DNA of 64,000 bases from Hemileia vastatrix (taxonomy: Eukaryota > Basidiomycota > Pucciniomycetes > Pucciniales > Zaghouaniaceae): positions 10,135,001 through 10,199,000 of the forward strand of contig JASXTE010000007.1 of assembly GCA_030280995.1 (NCBI GenBank), written 5' to 3'. Under the pieces are notes generated by a model that worked only from the letters and a program-made list of their open reading frames with translations, was not told the DNA's origin and ran no database searches. The stretch's first letter is position 1. Each line of letters begins with the position of its first letter. This document shows, in pieces, positions 1 to 8,759 of this stretch. A program made the translations under genes and the position numbers.

Positions 1-1620
1 ACAAAGGGTGCTGAGGATTTTTCTCTCCTCCCCCATGAGGCTAGACTGGATGATTGTTCTGACCTCCCCCAAGAGGCTAAACTGGCTGGATCTGATCTTG
101 ATTCTGGTGATCAGGATGTTTTTGTTGATGAAGATGGAGTTTTTGTATGGGACAGCTCAAAATTGGAAAAGGGTGTTTTTGTTAGTGAACTGGATTCTCA
201 CAAGGTTCAGTGGAAAGAGAAGGATATGCCAAAATTTAAGGATTGGTGTCCTGGTTGGGCTGCTCAATTGGCTCATGTTCATACTGGTGATTTTGGTGAC
301 AGAATTGTACCCTTGGATGTTGTTTTGTTGGATTTTGAAGAAGAGACCTGGGGTCAGTCTGGGTTTTACTTTATTTTGGCGGAATATCTGTTGACCTTGG
401 AGAGGCCAGATAGTTGTGATGATAATACTTGGTTGGCAATCAAGAAGAAGAGTCCTGGATTTTATGTGTCAGGAAGGCGGCTGATGAGAAGGAGACATCC
501 TAATCCTCAAGTGGTGGTGACTCAGAAGAAGGGTCAAGAATTGGTTTTGAAGTCTTTGCATGAAGACCTTGGTCATAGAGGCTTTGGTGATACTTATAGA
601 AGAGTAGCTGACAGATTTTGGTGGCCAGGTATGAAGTTGGCTGTGCAGGGTTGGGTTCAATCTTGTGAAGAATGTCAAAGAAGAAGTCACTTGAAACCTA
701 AAGAGGTGGGCCGTGCTACTGGTGAATCAACTGTCTTTGAAAGAGTCAGTCTGGATACTGTCCATATTAAAGAGGGCAGGTATAAATACTTGATTGTTGC
801 TAGGGATGATTTGTATGGTTGGGTTGAGGCAGTGCCTCTGGTTAATTTGACTGCCAAGAATGTGGCAGAGTTTTTGAAGAAGGAGTGGATTTATAGGTAT
901 GGGTTGATGAAGTTGGTCACTGTTGATAGTGGGCCAGAGTTTGGTGCCAAATTTAAAGAAACTGTGGCTAGTGTTGGTTCTAAAGTTAGAGTGGCTACAT
1001 CGTATTATCCTGAAGCTGAAGGCATGGTTGAAAGAGGCCATCAAGTTATCAAGAGTGCTTTGGTGAAGATGTGCGGAGATAGTGCTGAAGAGTGGAGGCA
1101 TTATTTACCCTTGGTGTTATTTGCTGATAGGGTCACTTTGAAGAGGACAACTGGCTATTCTCCTTATGAGTTAATGTTTGGTCAAAAAGCCGTTCTACCA
1201 GTTTACTTGGAAGCTGTCTCTTATCTTGGAATTGATTGGGATGACGTGCACTCAACAGAAGATTTGCTCTGTGCCAGGATGCAACAGTTGGAATGTAGAG
1301 AGGAATGTCAGGAGAAGGCATACTCTAGAATGATGAAGATTAGGAATCAATCAGTCAGGTACTGGGACAAGAAGTTGGATCATAAACTCAGGAATCCCTT
1401 GAAACCTGGTTGTTTGGTTTTGGTGTATAATAGAAGTTTGAGAGTGTCAGTGGGGGAAAATGTTTGCTGACAGATGGAATGGACCTTACAGAGTCAGATC
1501 TCAGGCGTCTGGAGGTTCTTATGTTTTGGAAGAGTTGGATGGTGCAGTCTTGAAAAAGAGGGTGGCTGCAGACCAAGTGAAGAGGTTTTATCCCAGAGGC
1601 ACTAGGCATGAAGAGGATTG
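1..1620 (+). pseudogene. Integrase end of Ty3/Gypsy pol, element B1 (frameshifted, 5' end outside window)
   Basis: The frame is open from base 1 to a stop at 1468-1470. It holds the retroviral-type integrase, which inserts element cDNA into host DNA. Counting residues from base 1, the zinc-binding HHCC residues are H187, H192, C222 and C225, and the catalytic residues are D252, D309 and E344 (D to E 35 apart). Before the integrase lies a linker containing two copies of a CTCCCCCAAGAGGCTAAACTGG-like repeat. Compared with the sister copy at 63283-63999, one base is gained at about 1437-1452. The C-terminal part (ending HEED, stop at 1620) therefore lies in another frame, so this copy is probably dead. 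Assignment to integrase is firm; RNase H, RT and gag lie off the left edge. Confidence 0.9.
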
Positions 1621-1756
1621 ACTCCGCAATGAGGATAAACTACGGACCATTCTTGAATTTTGGTTTTTTTGTGGTGATGCTATGCATCTGTTTGTTGGAA
1701 ACTTTTGTTAGAGGGTACCCATGGGTGGGGCTTCTAGATTTGATCTTGGCAAGTGT

Positions 1757-1798
1757 AGGGGTGACTTATGGGCTGGCTGCTCTATCAACAGTTATCCC
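1757..1798 (+). other. Hairpin H1, copy 1 (B1 3' region)
   Basis: Part of a roughly 110-bp repeated unit that begins near a GGTACCCA box. The stem is GGGGTGACT against AGTTATCCC, imperfect compared with the next copy. The loop contains the conserved GGCTGGCTGCTCT. It lies just after the integrase stop. Confidence 0.5.
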
Positions 1799-2021
1799 AG
1801 ATTGTCTGTTTCCAACCCTTTTTCTTAATTTGTTTGAACCCTAGTATTGGTTTCTTTTTACAGGTTTTAGTCCTCTATGACTTTAAACTGGAAATTCTTT
1901 TGGTCTTCAAGTGTCAGACTCTTCAATTTTATTGGTTTTGGTTTATTGTGTTGGATGTTGTGTTTTGTTGGTTAGAAGGTACCCAGGGGGGGGGGCTTCT
2001 AGATTTTATTTTGGAAAGTGT

Positions 2022-2064
2022 GGGGGTAACTGATTAGCTGGCTGCTCTGTAGAACAGTTACCCC
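2022..2064 (+). other. Hairpin H1, copy 2 (perfect 10-bp stem)
   Basis: GGGGTAACTG pairs perfectly with CAGTTACCCC around a loop of about 22 nt containing AGCTGGCTGCT. It shares the surrounding unit of copy 1, about 270 bp upstream. Copies occur in all three B-type elements of the window. Confidence 0.65.
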
Positions 2065-2203
2065 AGAATGTCTGTCTCAAGTGTTTTGTTTTTCCTAGTT
2101 GAATTCTAGTTCTGTTGTTTATTATTCAGGTTTCAAGTACACTATGACTTTAAACTGGTTTGGGACTAGCTTCTTTATCTTTGGTTCTTTCAGATTGGTG
2201 GTG

Positions 2204-2259
2204 GATCACTGGTGGTCTCCCATCATTTTTACTTATTGGAGGGAGCCCACCCAGTGATC
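2204..2259 (+). other. Hairpin H3, B1 copy
   Basis: GATCACT pairs with AGTGATC, extended by GGTGG with CCACC across one bulged C, and by an inner CTCCC/GGGAG stem. It recurs at 13629-13684 and 62650-62705 with the stem kept and the loop changed. Confidence 0.6.
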
Positions 2260-2436
2260 ATTTCTATGGACCGGACTTTCTCTTATTGGACTGTCTATGG
2301 AGCTGGACTTTCCTTGATTTTGCAGTTATTTTTTTGCTAGATAGCAGTTTTAGATTATTTTCTTTTTTCTCTTTTTTTCTTTTAATTTTTTTATGGGGGT
2401 TGTTTAAAATTATAAAATCAAAAATATAGGGTGTTA

Positions 2437-2505
2437 CCACATCAGGGTCACCTGGATGTGGGCAAGCATTGGTGGGGAAAGGCTCATCAATTGGCCGGGC
2501 AATGC
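2437..2505 (+). other. Double hairpin H2, copy a
   Basis: The first stem is CCACATC/GATGTGG. The second is GCATTG/CAATGC and encloses GGC-TCATCAATTG-GCC. The paired bases differ from copy b but remain complementary, while the loop TCATCAATTG is unchanged. Confidence 0.7.
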
Positions 2506-2632
2506 TATTTTCTTTTTTTCTTTATTATTTATTTCATGTGTTTCTGTGTTTCATTATTTTTATTATCTTCTGAATTTCTAAATATTTTGAATTTTGTTTT
2601 CTGTTAATCATTTAAAAGAATTAATTGTGTAT

Positions 2633-2702
2633 CCACATCAAGGTGCACTTAGATGTGGGTAAGGTATCAGGGGATCAGCTCATCAATTGGCTGGGGGATA
2701 CC
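2633..2702 (+). other. Double hairpin H2, copy b
   Basis: The first stem is CCACATC/GATGTGG. The second is GGTATC/GATACC and encloses CAGC-TCATCAATTG-GCTG. It is about 130 bp downstream of copy a in the same orientation. Confidence 0.7.
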
Positions 2703-3287
2703 ATTTGTATTATTTTTTATATTTAATTTTTTTTCATTTATTTTATTTTATTTCATTTTATTTATAAATTTTTAATTTAGTATATTAGTAGTAAAAAAAA
2801 AAAAAAATTCTGAAATTATTTTTATTAATTGTTTTATATTATTATTATATTTCTAATCTTTTTGCAGGAGCTCATTGTCTGGATGAGGAAGCTTCTGGAG
2901 GCTGGTCTGGATTGTGATGACGTTTTTGTTTTTTGTTGGGATTGTGGGAAGCACTGTGTTCTTTGAAGTGCATCCTGCTGGAGAGATGATAGGGACTGTA
3001 ATGATCAGGAATTGGATTAGAGGGAAGTTCAGAGGAAGAAGAAGAAGAGGTAGGAATGGAGTGCTGGAGGGTGTGTTTAATGATCCTAGACATTTTCCAG
3101 TGGTCGTCCAGTAGGCGCTTTCTCAGGGATTTTTCAAAGTCATTCAAAGGTCCATGGAGGGCAAAGGCTTTTAGCATGTTGGAACACATGGTGCTTAGGT
3201 GTTTCTTCATGTCTCCATAATCCAGGGTCAAAGAAGTTTCAAGAGGTTGGCCAACTCCAATAATAAATTCAGGAGGAGGGGTGCCAA

Positions 3288-3355
3288 CTAGACAGGAAGA
3301 ATTGGATCAGTAATTATTTTTGTTGAAGAAAAGGAATAATTAATTTGGTACTTAC
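3288..3355 (-). other. Intron of antisense gene X2 (B1)
   Basis: The 68-nt interval starts GTAAGTACC and ends GTCTAG on the minus strand. Its removal keeps one frame across the join. The B2 copy has the matching interval at 61561-61629. Confidence 0.7.
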
Positions 3356-3974
3356 AGATTGGAAGCTCATCAAATCTTTAAGCAGCTGGGATTTGGATCT
3401 CTGACGATTTTGTAATGGTTATAGTGGGTGGATCAACTAGGGAAAGATATGTATTCTCATGGTCTTCCTCTGAAGGATCCTGAGAAGGTGAACTAGGATG
3501 CTGATGTTCCTGGGGCCTAGTTGGAGCAGTGAGATTGTTGTTGTTGTTGTGGTTGTTATTTCTGTTGGATTCAGCTGGAGGAGGTGCTGGTGATGGAGTA
3601 CCAGGGTTGTTAAAGGATGGAGCAGGAGAGGGGGATTTGGAAGCAGACTGCTCTCTTCTGGATGAAGAATTTGAAGTGATGGAACTTTCAGAAGAGTAGT
3701 TGGCTGACAAAGGAGAGGTGTAGTTTCTTTGTCTTTGTTGGGGACGAAGTTGTTGTTGTGGAGCAGTGTGTGGTGTTCTGGTTTCATCTTGGGGTTCTCT
3801 GGAAGGTCTCTTAGAAATCTGGTAAATTTTGGTGCTTTTGGATTTTGGAAGGGTGGATTTCATTGCTCTGGGAGCAGTAGGAGGTAGTTGGGTTGAGTTG
3901 TTGTTTTTGTCTGGATGAATTTGGCTGTTTTCTGGCCGTTTTTAGAGGTTTTGGCCCAGATTTTCACTGTTTGG

Positions 3975-4016
3975 TGAGGCGGACAGGCCGCCCGACATCT
4001 GCCGGGCTGCCTGGAC
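3975..4016. repeat. GC-rich module inside X2 (B1)
   Basis: A short, very GC-rich patch (AGGCCGCCCGACATCTGCCG) in AT-rich surroundings. It resembles the GC modules in the B LTRs and ahead of the gag of the non-autonomous element. Confidence 0.5.
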
Positions 4017-4598
4017 ATGGTCTAGAAGCCTGGGAGTTGATCTTGAAGCTTTTGGAGCTAATTTGGCGGAGATAAAAGCAGTTTCTTGGGAAGCTAAGGC
4101 TGGTCTTTTGGGAAGAGTGCGGGAAGCTGAGCTTCTGGATCTTCTGGAAGGAGCAGAAGATAGAGAGGAAGAGGAAGGACCAAGCTCTGGGGATCTAGTA
4201 GGGGATCTGGAGATGTATTTGTGAGAAGGAGAAGGCGGAGGAATAGGGTAGTTGGCGTCTCTGTCACATCTTTTCTTTTTGGAATAGCAAGAGTCACAAG
4301 CCCTGTTGTAGAATTTGGATTCAGGATTTGGAAGAGTGCATGTGCAAGGTCTGCACATGTGGATGCACTGTTTGCAGGCATAGTCCTTGGGATCAGTGAA
4401 GCAAGGGAGAGTAGAAGGGTTAACATCAGGAGATCCAGCCATGATCTGTGGTGAGAAAAGATGATGAAAAGGGATAGGAGGAGATTTTTTTTCAGTGATA
4501 GGTAGATGATGAAGTGAAGGGGAAAGCTCAGCAGGTTGGCTGTAGAGGTGTGCTGCATGAAATTGGCTGCGTCCATTTTATGCAAAATTCCATCAGTC

Positions 4599-5130
4599 CA
4601 TCAAGACTCTAAACTGAAAAATCTATGGTATCAAGACCAGTCCATCATGACTTTAAACTGAAATCTGGTTTCTTTCACTCCTCCAAGACTTTAAACTGGC
4701 TGGTTTCAATATTTTATCAAGACTAGTCCGTCAAGACTTTAAACTGAACACTGTGTTAGTCCCCCAAGACTTTAAACTGAGGATTGTTGTTGGTTTAGTC
4801 CCCCAAGACTTTAAACTGAGGGTTGTAAGTCCCCCAAGACTATAAACTGAGGAAAAGTTTTTGCTGTTGGAATTGCTTTTGAAAGATTGGTAGAGGGTAT
4901 CCACAGGGGGAGCCTCCGAATTTAGCAAAGGCAAGTTTGGGGGTAATTGATGGGCTGGCCGCTCTATTCACAATTACCCCAGAATGTTAGTTTTTTCTCT
5001 GTGTCTTAATGTGGTTGATCTCTGGTTCTGGGTTTATGATTTAGGTTTTTGAGTCCCCCAAGACTTTAAACTGAGGGTTTTCGAGTCCCCCAAGACTATA
5101 AAATGAGGATGGTCCCCCAAGACTTAAAAC
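4599..5130 (+). repeat. Dispersed CCCCCAAGACTTTAAACTG repeats (B1)
   Basis: About ten direct, degenerate copies of a roughly 22-bp unit, mostly 30-60 bp apart, between antisense genes X2 and X1 (for example near 4641, 4679, 4727, 4760, 4797, 4830, 5051 and 5085). GACTTTAAACTG is the most constant part. The unit also occurs singly near 1875 and 2140 and, in a variant form, inside pol at 27-80. One H1 hairpin lies within the array. Confidence 0.85.
4939..4980 (+). other. Hairpin H1, copy 3 (compensatory change)
   Basis: GGGGTAATTG pairs perfectly with CAATTACCCC. Relative to copy 2 one C-G pair has become T-A, so both strands of the stem changed and pairing was kept. Confidence 0.65.
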
Positions 5131-5193
5131 TAAGGGTTGTTTGTGGCTACATCCTATAGAGGGTGTGGTCAAATTTTCTTTTATGAATCAAAC

Positions 5194-5954
5194 TCAAGTA
5201 CTAGTGGAATTACAGAGGGAATCAAGAGATGAAATGAAGTGTTCAGAATTAGCCTTGAACTGGTGAATGAGGTGTCTTCTGTTCTCAATGTCCTGTGGAT
5301 CTCTAGCAGGAGTGGATTGGAAGTAGTGAAGCAGAATTTGTTTCTGTTGAGATGTGTTTTGTTGGAACTTGGCTTTGATAGTGGGCAAGTGCGTTGGTGT
5401 TGGTGGTGCAATGGATCCTACATTGTTATCATCACTATCAGAAGAGGGAGGAACTGAGAAGTTATCAGTTTTAAAGGTGAAGGAAGAAATGAATGTTCTT
5501 TACCATCAGATGAACCAGGGATGGGGGAACTAGTTGTTTTATGGGTTGTGGCACTCTTCTGGGAAGGGTGGAGCTTTTTGATTAATCTGGGTATCAGGAT
5601 GGATGGCCTAGATCTTTTGGTGCTGGCAGAAGAAGGACCAGGTTGAGCTGGAGGTGAATCTGTTGTGGAAGAAAGTGGACCAGGTCTGTGGCAGGTCTTC
5701 TTTCTGGATTGGCAGACATTGCAGGACGTTCTGTATGGATGGACAGGTGGTGTCATGGTGCAGATTAAATTATTGTCGATGCAGTATTGGCAGGGGCCCA
5801 TTTCAGAGGCAGATTTAGGAAGAAGGTTAAACATGGTGGTTGGATGAAGAAAGAATGCGGACATTCTCAATTGGAGGGAGGATGTGGTCTTCCAACATTG
5901 GCAGGGGCCTTTGTTGTGTGATTTGGCACAGTTTGTGCATGTCTTAATTGACAT
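5194..5954 (-). CDS. Antisense gene X1 of element B1, two exons, intact
   Basis: Exon 1 runs 5954 to 5504 and exon 2 runs 5453 to 5194, giving 711 nt or 236 residues plus stop. The first 24 codons lie inside the 3' LTR, and the gene reads back into the element opposite to pol. Cysteines C6, C9, C18 and C20 form a first group. C55, C58, C65, C78, C81 and C88 fit CX2CX6CX12CX2CX6C, a Zn2Cys6-like cluster with the basic run QSRKKT in its second half. A Ser/Pro-rich linker and a C-terminal region with FQSTPARDPQDIENRR and HQFKANSEHF follow. The frame is also intact in the B2 copy (57843-58603) with the same intron, which argues for real coding. A nucleic-acid-binding or regulatory role is inferred only. 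The family is unknown to me. Confidence 0.75.
5454..5503 (-). other. Intron of antisense gene X1 (B1)
   Basis: A 50-nt interval starting GTAAAGA and ending TTCTCAG on the minus strand. Without its removal the frame runs on into an unrelated tail. With removal, exon 2 is open for 86 codons. The B2 copy has the same 50-nt length. Confidence 0.75.
5873..5882 (+). promoter_or_regulatory. Polypurine tract of B1
   Basis: GGAGGGAGGA lies directly before the LTR terminus TGTGGT, the usual site of plus-strand priming. The same tract precedes the LTR in B2 and in the gag-only element. It also lies inside exon 1 of antisense gene X1. Confidence 0.8.
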
Positions 5955-6330
5955 CTGTTAAAGAATTGGGTATTTTTCTGGTTTTATTCCGTGGATATTG
6001 GGTCTGCGGGTATGTGGGTACTATCATTGGATAGCCCTGGATTTTCTCTATATTTTATGTCTTGTAGACATTTTTCATATTCTGAGTGTTAAGGGGTCAT
6101 TTCCTCATTTCTCATTTATAAAAGATTGCTGTTTAATTTTGTTTTTCGTGTTTTACGGGCTAACCTTAAGTCTTAGGGTTAAGTGCTTAGTACCATTGGA
6201 TAGAGCTAATTTTTCTCTATATTTCATGTCCCAATGTTGTTATAGTGAAATTCCGTGTTTTAAAGGTTTTAGTAGTTGTAGCTAATTTTTCTAAGTAGAT
6301 TAGTGGTTTTTATTGGTTTTCTGGCTTCAG

Positions 6331-6412
6331 GGAGGCCGGGCCGCTTCAGGCAGCATCTCCGACGTCGGGCGGCCCGCCCGCCTCTGTTTTAGGAGGTTGG
6401 GGAGCGCTCCAG
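6331..6412. repeat. GC-rich module in B1 LTR
   Basis: Contains GGGCCGC and GCGGCCC, which can pair, and GGGCGGCCCGCCC. It is in sharp contrast to the AT-rich surroundings. Related modules lie at 7130-7190, 15608-15662 and 57412-57475, and in the LTRs of the gag-only element. Confidence 0.6.
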
Positions 6413-6666
6413 GAGGGTTTTTTATGCAATTTGGTGGGTACAGGTGCCAGATTGGTGGGTGCGCATGGGCTCTTAGTTAGTGGTCTGCATGTACATAGTG
6501 AATAAGACAGTTTGGGGCAACCTTAATCATCATACAACCATCCGGAGGTGATATCATTGTTCCTCACTCAGTTTTCACTGTTTTCTTGCCACAATTGGCT
6601 GTGTTTGTTGCAAGTGAGTTCTACATTTAACTTAACTTTGGCAACTGTTTTCTCTTTTATAGTCTT

Positions 6667-6750
6667 GCAAGCTATAGCAAGTATTATTGCTGTCTCTGGT
6701 GTGGATTCGCAGCCTACATCAAGTATCTTTGCTGTCTCTGGTGTGGACTC
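6667..6750. repeat. Two-copy 42-bp tandem repeat in B1 LTR
   Basis: Two adjacent copies share TTGCTGTCTCTGGTGTGGA. The same pair is in the B2 LTR at 57049-57132. Any short ORF across it is probably incidental. Confidence 0.7.
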
Positions 6751-7009
6751 TGTTCTACATTTCAGTTCTTTGGTCTGGTAGTGTATCTGGGGACTACTTT
6801 CTTGGCTCATCAAGCAGTCAAGTGTGTTAAAAAGGAGCTTTAGAAAAACAGGAACCAACTTACTTTAGCAAGTAAATCTCACTCTATTTTTCTAAAGGGA
6901 CAGGGGATTTTCTCTCTGGTTTTTCTCCAACTCCCTTGGTCAAGGCCTATAGGTAGTACTATAGGATTGTCTACAACGACTTGCCTACAAGTCCTCATTT
7001 TTCCCCCCC

Positions 7010-7628
7010 TGTGCTATGTACACACAAACCACTATCTGAGAGCTCATGCACACCAACAAATTTGGCACCTGTACCAGCCAAATTGAATAAAAAAGCCCAC
7101 CAGAAGCGCTCCCCAACCTTCTAAAACAGAGGTGGGCAGGCCGCCCAATGTCGGAGGTGCCACCTGAAGCGGCCCAGCCTCCCTGAAGCCAGAAAACCAA
7201 TAAAAACACCTAATCTACTTAGAAAAATTCACTACAACTACTAAAACCCTTAAAACACAGAATTACGCTATAACAACATTGAGACATGAAATATAGAGCT
7301 AAATTAGCCCTATCTAATGGTACTAACGCTTAACCCTAAGACTTAAGGTAAGCCCATAAAACACAAAAAACAAAATTAAACAGCTATCTTTTGTAACTGA
7401 AAAATGAGGAAATGACATCTTAAAACTTAGAATATGAAAAATATTATAACAACATGAAATATAGAGAAAAACTGGGACTATCCAATGATAGTACCCACAT
7501 ACCCGCTGTCCCAATATTCACAGAATAAAACCAGAAAAACACCCAATTCTTCAACAGAGTCAATTAAGACATGCACAAACAGCGCCAAACAACACAACAT
7601 AGGCCCCTGCCAATGTTGGAAGACCACA
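7010..7628 (-). mobile_element. Truncated B-type LTR, inverted
   Basis: Matches the B LTR in reverse, from its inner part to its TGTGGT terminus (ACCACA at 7623-7628), and lacks about 480 bp of the TCTACA end. It sits 34 bp from the B1 LTR in opposite orientation, making a large imperfect inverted repeat. Confidence 0.8.
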
Positions 7629-8759
7629 TCGTGTTCACAAAAATAAAATTATCCCCATCTAAAATCACATACAATGTTGCTTCCTCTCTAATAGACACCA
7701 ATAGATTTCTTAATAACCTCTCAATCTCTCAATAGATATACTCAGCCATTTTTACTTTTAAATTCCAATGCTCTCTCACCTTTTGTCCCTAGACACTCTG
7801 AATGTATCTAGTCACACATGATCTTCTTCCTTCATGCCTCTATTAGGGTGAGATTGTATGAGATAAAAAAAGTAAAAAAAAGTGTAATGTTTATGCCATC
7901 ATCATTTTGAAGTAGGATAATCCATATTTATTTCTTAAAGAAAAAATTAGAAAAGGTATGGGTAAATAAGCTATCTACATTTAAGAATATAAATTTTTCA
8001 AAATTGAGATGAGTAGAAATAAAAAGTAAGGGGTTATGGAGTGTTAGATATGTCAAGAAGAGGATAATAGTCATGAGGGATAAGAATGATTCCATTCTGA
8101 ATGATAGAAAATGTTTTTTAGGCAAAAACCAGGATGCTGTTACTGATAATACTTTATCAGACTCTTCAAATAACCTCTCTGTATAATCTACTTGCCCTAC
8201 TATTACTTTGTAAAGGTATAGAAGGTATCTAAATTGAGTGGACGGGAGATTTAATATTTTGAGAAATCAATTAGTAATTGGAGAAATTAATACAATTTTT
8301 TGCAGATTATTCAAGGGGTCTTTGAATTGGTATATTTTCTCAATGAGGCCATATTTAATATTTCCTGATTTGTTTTTCCACAAAAAACAATTGTGGGGCT
8401 TTGTGACCAAAAGTATGATGTTGTTGAAAGATAACTTCTGCATTGGAAGCACAATTCCTGAAAGTAGTTTTGATCAAACAGCAAGGGGAATTGTATTGTG
8501 ATGTTGCACAGTTTCATCTTTGTTTTTTATGATTTCCCACAAAAGATTATAAATATTTTTGATCAAATGAATTCCTCCAGTTTCTTTACCCTTAGGTGAT
8601 TTTTTTTCCATTTATTACATCCTGAATGACCACTTTTGCCATTAGCCTTTGTAACTCACAACCTCTTTTCATCATTGTTGTATTCAGCCTATCTGTTAAA
8701 TAAACATCACACTTGATCATCACTTAATCCACAAAAAGATAAAATTCAATATTTAGTAC
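7629..8759. other. AT-rich interval without recognised gene
   Basis: Only short open frames with no recognisable domain. The part above about 8230 may belong to the neighbouring Plavaka-type transposon, but I cannot show it. Confidence 0.4.

Larger units (their letters stand above)
2872..4442 (-). pseudogene. Antisense gene X2 of element B1 (Zn2Cys6-like, broken)
   Basis: Read opposite to pol, the frame starts at ATG 4442. Cysteines C23, C26, C33, C49, C52 and C59 fit CX2CX6CX15CX2CX6C, close to the binuclear zinc cluster of fungal transcription factors, with the basic stretch (YSKKKR) in the second half. A long Ser/Pro/Asn/Gln-rich middle follows. After a 68-nt intron comes a conserved tail, LDYGDMKKHLSTMCSNMLKAF onward, ending at 2872. 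The same frame is interrupted by stops at 3942-3944 and 3378-3380. The second stop is absent from the B2 copy, which carries different breaks, so the ancestor was probably open. DNA or RNA binding is an inference from the cysteine pattern. I recognise no family for the tail. Confidence 0.65.
5883..6975 (+). mobile_element. 3' LTR of element B1
   Basis: A 1093-bp LTR starting TGTGGTCTTCC and ending GATTGTCTACA. It is matched in reverse by 56823-57914. The first 72 bp encode, on the opposite strand, the start of X1. The LTR contains a GC-rich module and a two-copy 42-bp tandem repeat. The flank after it is ACGAC; the 5' flank is outside the window, so the target duplication cannot be checked. 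Confidence 0.9.

Noticed and set aside
8..394. 128-residue open frame at the left edge
   Set aside because: A shadow of the pol frame, which is open from base 1 in another frame and shows integrase motifs.
5665..5847. Plus-strand frame opposite antisense gene X1
   Set aside because: Shadow of X1: base changes between B1 and B2 fit the X1 frame, and the plus frame has no partner in B2.
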